NCBI RefSeq assembly: GCF_009600315.1
Contig: NZ_WIWC01000044.1
Span: 1-42,916, forward strand
Direction: 5' to 3'
DNA: 42,916 bases
Origin: Pseudomonas helleri
GTDB taxonomy: Bacteria > Pseudomonadota > Gammaproteobacteria > Pseudomonadales > Pseudomonadaceae
This document shows positions 38,854 through 42,916 of this stretch, one piece after another. The translations under genes were made by a program, and so were the position numbers. The notes below the pieces were generated by a model. It saw only the letters and a list, made by a program, of their open reading frames with translations. It was not told the origin of the DNA and did not search any database. How positions within the stretch are numbered: the first letter of the stretch is position 1; every line of letters starts with the position of its first letter.

Positions 38854-41535
38854 TCAGGCCAAAGGGCCACGTGGGTAGCGTTTGAGTTTTTCCATCAGTT
38901 CGTCGCCGGGGATAGGGCGGTCGAACAGATAGCCTTGACCCACATCGCACCGATGGCGACGCAGAAAAGCGAGCTGTGCGGCGGTTTCGATCCCTTCAGC
39001 GACCACTTTGAGCTTGAGGTTGTGGGCCATGGCGATCACGGCGGAGGTGATTTCCATGTCGTTCTGGTTGTCGGGAATGTCTTTGACGAAGCTGCGGTCA
39101 ATTTTGATGACGTCGATCGGGAATTTTTTCAGGTAACTCAGCGAGGAATAGCCGGTGCCAAAATCGTCCATCGCCAGGGTCAGGCCCATCTCTTTCAATT
39201 GATCGAGCTGCAAGCGCGTGTCATCGGTGGCTTCGAGCAGCAGGCCTTCAGTCAGTTCGAGTTCCAGCAAGCCCGCAGGCAGTTGTTCTTCCTTGAGGAT
39301 GCTGGCAATGGAGGCCACGAGATCGGGGTCGGAGAACTGCTTGGGCGACAGATTGATCGCCACTTGCAAGTTGCCCAGGCCGCTGTCGCTCAGGTGCTTG
39401 CTCATTCGGCAGGCCTGGCGTGCCACCCATTTGCCAATCGGAATAATCAACCCGGTTTCTTCCGCCACGCTGATGAATTGGTCCGGGCGAATCATGCCTT
39501 TTTCAGGGTGGTTCCAGCGCAGCAAGGCTTCCATGCCGAGCAAACGCCCGGATCGCAGGCACAGCTTGGGTTGATAGAACACCTCGAGTTCGTTTTGGGT
39601 GAGGGCGCGGCGCAGGTTGTTCTCGACGAAAAGTTTGTAGCTGGCTTCGGCGTTCAGGGCCTCGGTGAAGACTTGTACCTGATGTTTGCCGTTGGCTTTG
39701 GCTTTGTGCAGGGCCAGCCCGGCGTTGCGCATCAGTGTTTGCGGATCGAGCCCGTGCAAAGGCGCACAGGCAACGCCGACTGAACCGGTCACGCTGATGA
39801 GCTGGTTATCGACAAACATGGGTTTGTCCAGGGTCATCAGCAGTTGGTTGGCGGTGTGCTGGCCGGCTTCAACTGCGGTGTCGTCAAGGAGTATGGCAAA
39901 TTCGTTACTGGCGAAACGCGCCAGAATGTCTGCGGGGCTAAGGGTATTGCGCAGGCGTCGGGCCAGACTGATCAGCAGTTTGTCGCCCGTTTGATGGCCG
40001 AGGCTGTCATTGATGCGCTTGAAGTTGTCGATATCGACCAGTAGCAGGCAAATAGGGGCGGTGCTGGTGCGGGCAAAGCGCTCATCAAGGGTACGGATAA
40101 ACGCAGGGCGATTGCCCAGACTGGTCAGGTTGTCGGTATAGGCCAAACGTTCAATGCGCTGATGCGCCCGTTTGGACTCGGTGATGTCTTCGTAAATGCC
40201 GATGTAGTGGGTCAGTTCCCGGTTGTCACCGTAAACCTTGGAGATCGACATTTGGCCCCAATAGGGTTCGAGATTTTTGCGTCGGCTTTTGAACTCGCCT
40301 TGCCAGCTATTGCCTTTGCTCAGGCTCGAATGCGCATCGAACAAGAGGTCGCTGAGGTTCTCCAGCGCGGGCAGCTCGCTCAATTTTTGGCCCTGGACTT
40401 CGTCTGAGCTGTACTGGGTAATGGCGGTAAAGCTGGGGTTGACGTATTCCACCACGCCTTCGCAGTTGACCAGCAAGAAGGCGTTGGCGCTTTGTTCGAC
40501 AGCCCGCTGAAACAGGTGCAGGGCGCTGGTGGCGGTGCGCCGGTTGTGGTTGTTGATGACTTGCGCAAACTGGTCGGCCAACTCACCGGCAAAGGCTATT
40601 TCATCCGATTGCCACACCCGGCTTTTGCCGATTTGCTCAAGGCACAGCACCCCCACGACCTGTCCGTCGATGCGGATGCTGGCGTCCAGCATGGCATTGG
40701 TGTCGTGGTGGCTCTGGGTGGCGATGAGTTCGCGGGTGCGCGGGTCGCGGTTGGCGTTGTGTGCGTCGATTGAACGGCTGGTATGCAGAGCTTCGAGATA
40801 GTCCGGGAAATGGCTGATGTCGAGTGACTCGAGCAGCACATAACTTTGGCTTTCACGCTGGAAGGCTGAAACGGGGTGTAAGTAGTTGCCTTCAAGGTTC
40901 CACAGGCTCGCGCCATCAACCTGATAAATGTCGCAGGCGCTACGGGTGATCAGTTCGGCCGCCTCTTGCAGCGAATTGTGCTGGCTGTAGCGGTGACGGG
41001 CGAGCAGCAGAATCAAATCCTGTTGGGCGCGTACGCGCTCCAGGTGCTGGAGTTGTTCTTGCTGAGCCCGCTGGTTGAGCTCCAGCGCCATATGCAGTCG
41101 GCTGTTCTGGGGTTCTGGCTCGGTCAGGGCAAAAGAGGGTGGGTTTTCAAGCACCAGCAGGTAGCCGCGCAGCAAGTGACGATTATGGTGTTTGTAGGTT
41201 TCGCCCGCTTCCATAACCTTCAGTGGGCCTTGTTGCGTGTGCAAAGTGTAATGCACGACGTAGTGAGGCTCGTTAGTGAGTTGTCGGGTAATGGACTCAT
41301 GCAAGTGATGGCGGGCCTTGGGCTCCATCAAGCTGGCGTAGGGCGAGCTAACCAGCGTACACAGATCACTCGCTGAAGCGCCGAAATGGCGCTCGCAGTT
41401 GGGGTCGAGATAAAGCAGTGCCCAACTGGCGTCATTAAGCCGCTCGAAACGCAGCATACCGAGCCGCGAAGGCACGGGTAGCTGGGTCACGACCTCGGAT
41501 GCCATGCGCACGGCAGCATCGGGTTGGCTTTTCAT
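38854..41535 (-). CDS. dipA: c-di-GMP phosphodiesterase DipA (PAS-GAF-PAS-GGDEF-EAL)
   Basis: 893 aa cytoplasmic signalling protein. Domains: a PAS-like region (about 25-130), GAF (about 185-332), PAS with its C-terminal motif (about 340-455), a degenerate GGDEF domain whose signature is ASNEF (542-546), and an intact EAL domain with EALLRW (669-674) and AMDDFGTGYSSLSYLKKF. The degenerate GGDEF should not make c-di-GMP, while the EAL domain should degrade it. P. aeruginosa DipA (PA5017) has the same ASNEF feature, the same domains and the same place between msrA and aceF; there it promotes biofilm dispersal and motility. Orthology is inferred from these matches. Confidence 0.88.
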   Translation of the reverse strand: MKSQPDAAVRMASEVVTQLPVPSRLGMLRFERLNDASWALLYLDPNCERHFGASASDLCTLVSSPYASLMEPKARHHLHESITRQLTNEPHYVVHYTLHTQQGPLKVMEAGETYKHHNRHLLRGYLLVLENPPSFALTEPEPQNSRLHMALELNQRAQQEQLQHLERVRAQQDLILLLARHRYSQHNSLQEAAELITRSACDIYQVDGASLWNLEGNYLHPVSAFQRESQSYVLLESLDISHFPDYLEALHTSRSIDAHNANRDPRTRELIATQSHHDTNAMLDASIRIDGQVVGVLCLEQIGKSRVWQSDEIAFAGELADQFAQVINNHNRRTATSALHLFQRAVEQSANAFLLVNCEGVVEYVNPSFTAITQYSSDEVQGQKLSELPALENLSDLLFDAHSSLSKGNSWQGEFKSRRKNLEPYWGQMSISKVYGDNRELTHYIGIYEDITESKRAHQRIERLAYTDNLTSLGNRPAFIRTLDERFARTSTAPICLLLVDIDNFKRINDSLGHQTGDKLLISLARRLRNTLSPADILARFASNEFAILLDDTAVEAGQHTANQLLMTLDKPMFVDNQLISVTGSVGVACAPLHGLDPQTLMRNAGLALHKAKANGKHQVQVFTEALNAEASYKLFVENNLRRALTQNELEVFYQPKLCLRSGRLLGMEALLRWNHPEKGMIRPDQFISVAEETGLIIPIGKWVARQACRMSKHLSDSGLGNLQVAINLSPKQFSDPDLVASIASILKEEQLPAGLLELELTEGLLLEATDDTRLQLDQLKEMGLTLAMDDFGTGYSSLSYLKKFPIDVIKIDRSFVKDIPDNQNDMEITSAVIAMAHNLKLKVVAEGIETAAQLAFLRRHRCDVGQGYLFDRPIPGDELMEKLKRYPRGPLA

Positions 41536-41703
41536 TGAACACTCGCTTCACAAATGCTGATGGCGCACGGGCGGCTGCCCTGATCCTGCGGTCTGCGGCA
41601 AGGTTGCATCAAGCTCACGGCGCTGACAAGTGAACAAGAAGGCTAAGTGCTATTGAAGGCTATCGGCAGGGGTTTGGGATTCTGGAGTTTGTTTGTACCT
41701 TGA

Positions 41704-41835
41704 CCCTCACCCCAGCCCTCTCCCGGAGGGAGAGGGGGCTAAAAAACAGTCCCCTCTCCCAAAGCGAGAGAGGGCTTAGGAACACCACCAATCAGTCCCC
41801 TCTCCCTCTGGGAGAGGGTTAGGGTGAGGGGCTTT
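41704..41835. repeat. GAGAGGG-type palindromic repeat cluster
   Basis: Three hairpin-forming units containing CCCTCTCCCGGAGGGAGAGG, CCCCTCTCCCAAAGCGAGAG and CCCCTCTCCCTCTGGGAGAG, bounded by CCCTCACCCC and its complement GGGGTGAGGG-type end. Same family as the element inside the LolA-like gene at 10797-10952. Confidence 0.8.
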
Positions 41836-41850
41836 GCGTAAATCGCAGGC

Positions 41851-41877
41851 AAAAAAAGCCCCGCCAAAAGAGCGGGG
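41851..41877 (-). terminator. aceF terminator
   Basis: CCCCGC (41859-41864) and GCGGGG (41872-41877) with a 7-nt loop, followed on the minus strand by C and TTTTTTT. Confidence 0.85.
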
Positions 41878-41916
41878 TTGAGGTACGAGCGTGGCGCTCG
41901 GAAAACAGTGCGCAGC

Positions 41917-41942
41917 CCCGGCCTTCGGTGAAGAAGGCCGGG
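41917..41942 (-). other. 3' stem-loop after aceF
   Basis: Perfect 10-bp stem CCCGGCCTTC/GAAGGCCGGG with a 6-nt loop, 7 nt past the aceF stop. There is no T-tract, so it may protect the mRNA 3' end rather than terminate; the real terminator is 40 nt further. Confidence 0.6.
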
Positions 41943-41949
41943 ACGTGGC

Positions 41950-42916
41950 TTACAGCAAGATGGTGCGGATGTCGCCCAGCAACTGGCTCAGACGCTGGGT
42001 GAAGCGTGCCGCCGCAGCGCCGTTGATCACACGGTGATCGTAGGACAGCGACAAAGGCAGCATCAGTTTGGGCTGGAAGGCTTTGCCATCCCAGACCGGC
42101 TGAATAGTTGCCTTGGAAACACCCAGAATCGCCACTTCAGGCGCGTTGACGATCGGCGTGAAGCCGGTGCCGCCAATGTGGCCGAGGCTGGAAATAGTGA
42201 AGCAGGCGCCTTGCATGTCGTCTGCGGTGAGCTTTTTGTCACGGGCTTTGGCAGCCAGTGCCGCCGCTTCCGCTGCCAGCTGCAACAGGCTCTTCTGATC
42301 AACGTTCTTGATCACAGGCACCAGCAGGCCATCCGGCGTGTCTACGGCGAAGCCGATGTTCACGTACTTCTTGCGGATGATCGCTTTGCCGCTTGGCGCC
42401 AGCGAGCTGTTGAAGTCCGGCATTTCCTTGAGCAGGTGCGCGCAGGACTTGAGCAGCAGAGGCAGTACAGTCAGTTTCACACCGGCTTTTTCGGCGACGG
42501 CTTTCTGCGCGACGCGGAAGGCTTCCAGCTCAGTGATGTCAGCCTGGTCGAACTGAGTCACGTGCGGGATGTTCAGCCAGCTGCGATGCAGGCTCGACGC
42601 GCCAATTTGCATCAGGCGAGTCATGGCCACTTCTTCCACTTCACCGAAGCGGCTGAAGTCGACGGTCGGAATCGGCGGGATGCCCGCACCACCGGTTGCG
42701 CCAGCTGCTGGCGCTTCCTTGGCCTTCTGCATCATGGTTTTGACGTACGCTTGCACGTCTTCCTTGATGACACGCCCGTGCGGGCCGGTTGGCGACACGG
42801 CGCTCAGCTCGACACCGAATTCGCGGGCCAGTTGACGCACGGCAGGGCCAGCATGAACCTTGCCGCCTTTTGGCGCAGGGGCTGCGGCCGAGGCAGGAGC
42901 CGCCTCGGCTTTGGCG
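41950..42916 (-). CDS. aceF: Pyruvate dehydrogenase E2, dihydrolipoamide acetyltransferase, C-terminal part
   Basis: About 322 C-terminal residues; the frame is open to the right edge, so the lipoyl domains lie outside the window. Seen here: an Ala/Pro-rich linker (AEAAPASAAAPAPKGG), the E1/E3-binding domain (GPAVRQLAREFGVELSAV) and the catalytic acetyltransferase domain ending SYDHRVINGAAAARFTQ. The active-site motif has Asn where E. coli E2 has Asp (HxxxNG); Azotobacter vinelandii E2p has the same substitution, so it is not a defect. The protein forms the core of the pyruvate dehydrogenase complex and transfers acetyl groups to CoA. Two 3' hairpins follow. Confidence 0.95.
   Translation of the reverse strand, partial: AKAEAAPASAAAPAPKGGKVHAGPAVRQLAREFGVELSAVSPTGPHGRVIKEDVQAYVKTMMQKAKEAPAAGATGGAGIPPIPTVDFSRFGEVEEVAMTRLMQIGASSLHRSWLNIPHVTQFDQADITELEAFRVAQKAVAEKAGVKLTVLPLLLKSCAHLLKEMPDFNSSLAPSGKAIIRKKYVNIGFAVDTPDGLLVPVIKNVDQKSLLQLAAEAAALAAKARDKKLTADDMQGACFTISSLGHIGGTGFTPIVNAPEVAILGVSKATIQPVWDGKAFQPKLMLPLSLSYDHRVINGAAAARFTQRLSQLLGDIRTILL

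Larger units (their letters stand above)
41536..41949. other. dipA-aceF intergenic region
   Basis: About 410 bp without a gene. From right to left on the minus strand it holds two hairpins just after aceF, a GAGAGGG-type repeat (41704-41835), then about 170 bp that should contain the dipA promoter. I see no convincing promoter motif. Confidence 0.5.

Noticed and set aside
42020..42037. Asn instead of Asp in the AceF catalytic motif as an inactivating change
   Set aside because: The same Asn occurs in active E2p of related gammaproteobacteria such as Azotobacter vinelandii.

Overview
The window comes from a Pseudomonas chromosome, most likely the P. fluorescens/P. fragi side of the genus. The evidence is the PutA and PutP sequences, the SelO-MscK-NhaP2 and MsrA-DipA-AceF neighbourhoods (the same gene orders I know from P. 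aeruginosa), DUF3077 proteins and REP-type palindromes. This assignment is by recognition, not by a database search.

Layout. 1-1150: a truncated DUF3077-like gene behind an unusual structured leader, then a solitary PemK/MazF-family protein. 1176-18966 (minus strand): a 19-gene aryl polyene (APE) pigment operon plus a terminal periplasmic-protein gene. 19425-21539: an orphan ParA ATPase, thioredoxin TrxC, a frameshifted HigA-type antitoxin and a DUF3077 gene. 21945-22694: an AT-rich gene for a two-repeat beta-sandwich protein, probably acquired. 22922-29656: SelO, an MscK-type mechanosensitive channel and the NhaP2 antiporter. 29948-36480: a small membrane protein, then divergent putA and putP around an operator-rich promoter region. 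36708-42916: a small hypothetical protein, RlmJ, MsrA, the c-di-GMP phosphodiesterase DipA and the 3' part of aceF.

How the APE operon works. ApeC (chain-length factor) pairs with the ketosynthase ApeO; ApeR is a second ketosynthase, ApeQ the ketoreductase, ApeP one dehydratase. The other dehydratase (ApeI-type) is fused to the ApeH-type starter ligase. Two ACPs carry the chain. An aromatic amino-acid lyase may supply the aryl starter; a flavin enzyme with halogenase hallmarks and a methyltransferase may decorate it. Acyltransferases, a glycosyltransferase, a thioesterase, a LolA-like carrier, an RND/MMPL exporter and a lipoprotein probably lipidate the pigment and place it in the outer membrane. 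Most of these genes overlap by 4 to about 56 nt, implying translational coupling.

Most interesting signals: (i) a minus-strand RNA leader at 162-300 with a junction fold, a loop perfectly complementary to the downstream Shine-Dalgarno region and a competing helix, resembling an undescribed riboregulator; (ii) an unannotated 44-codon ORF exactly filling the exporter/flavin-enzyme gap; (iii) a palindromic repeat translated in frame ahead of the signal peptide of the LolA-like protein; (iv) the halogenase-like enzyme and unusual ammonia-lyase selectivity residues; (v) six PutA half-operators between putA and putP; (vi) a HigA antitoxin broken by one base. No rRNA, tRNA, CRISPR array or transposase was seen.
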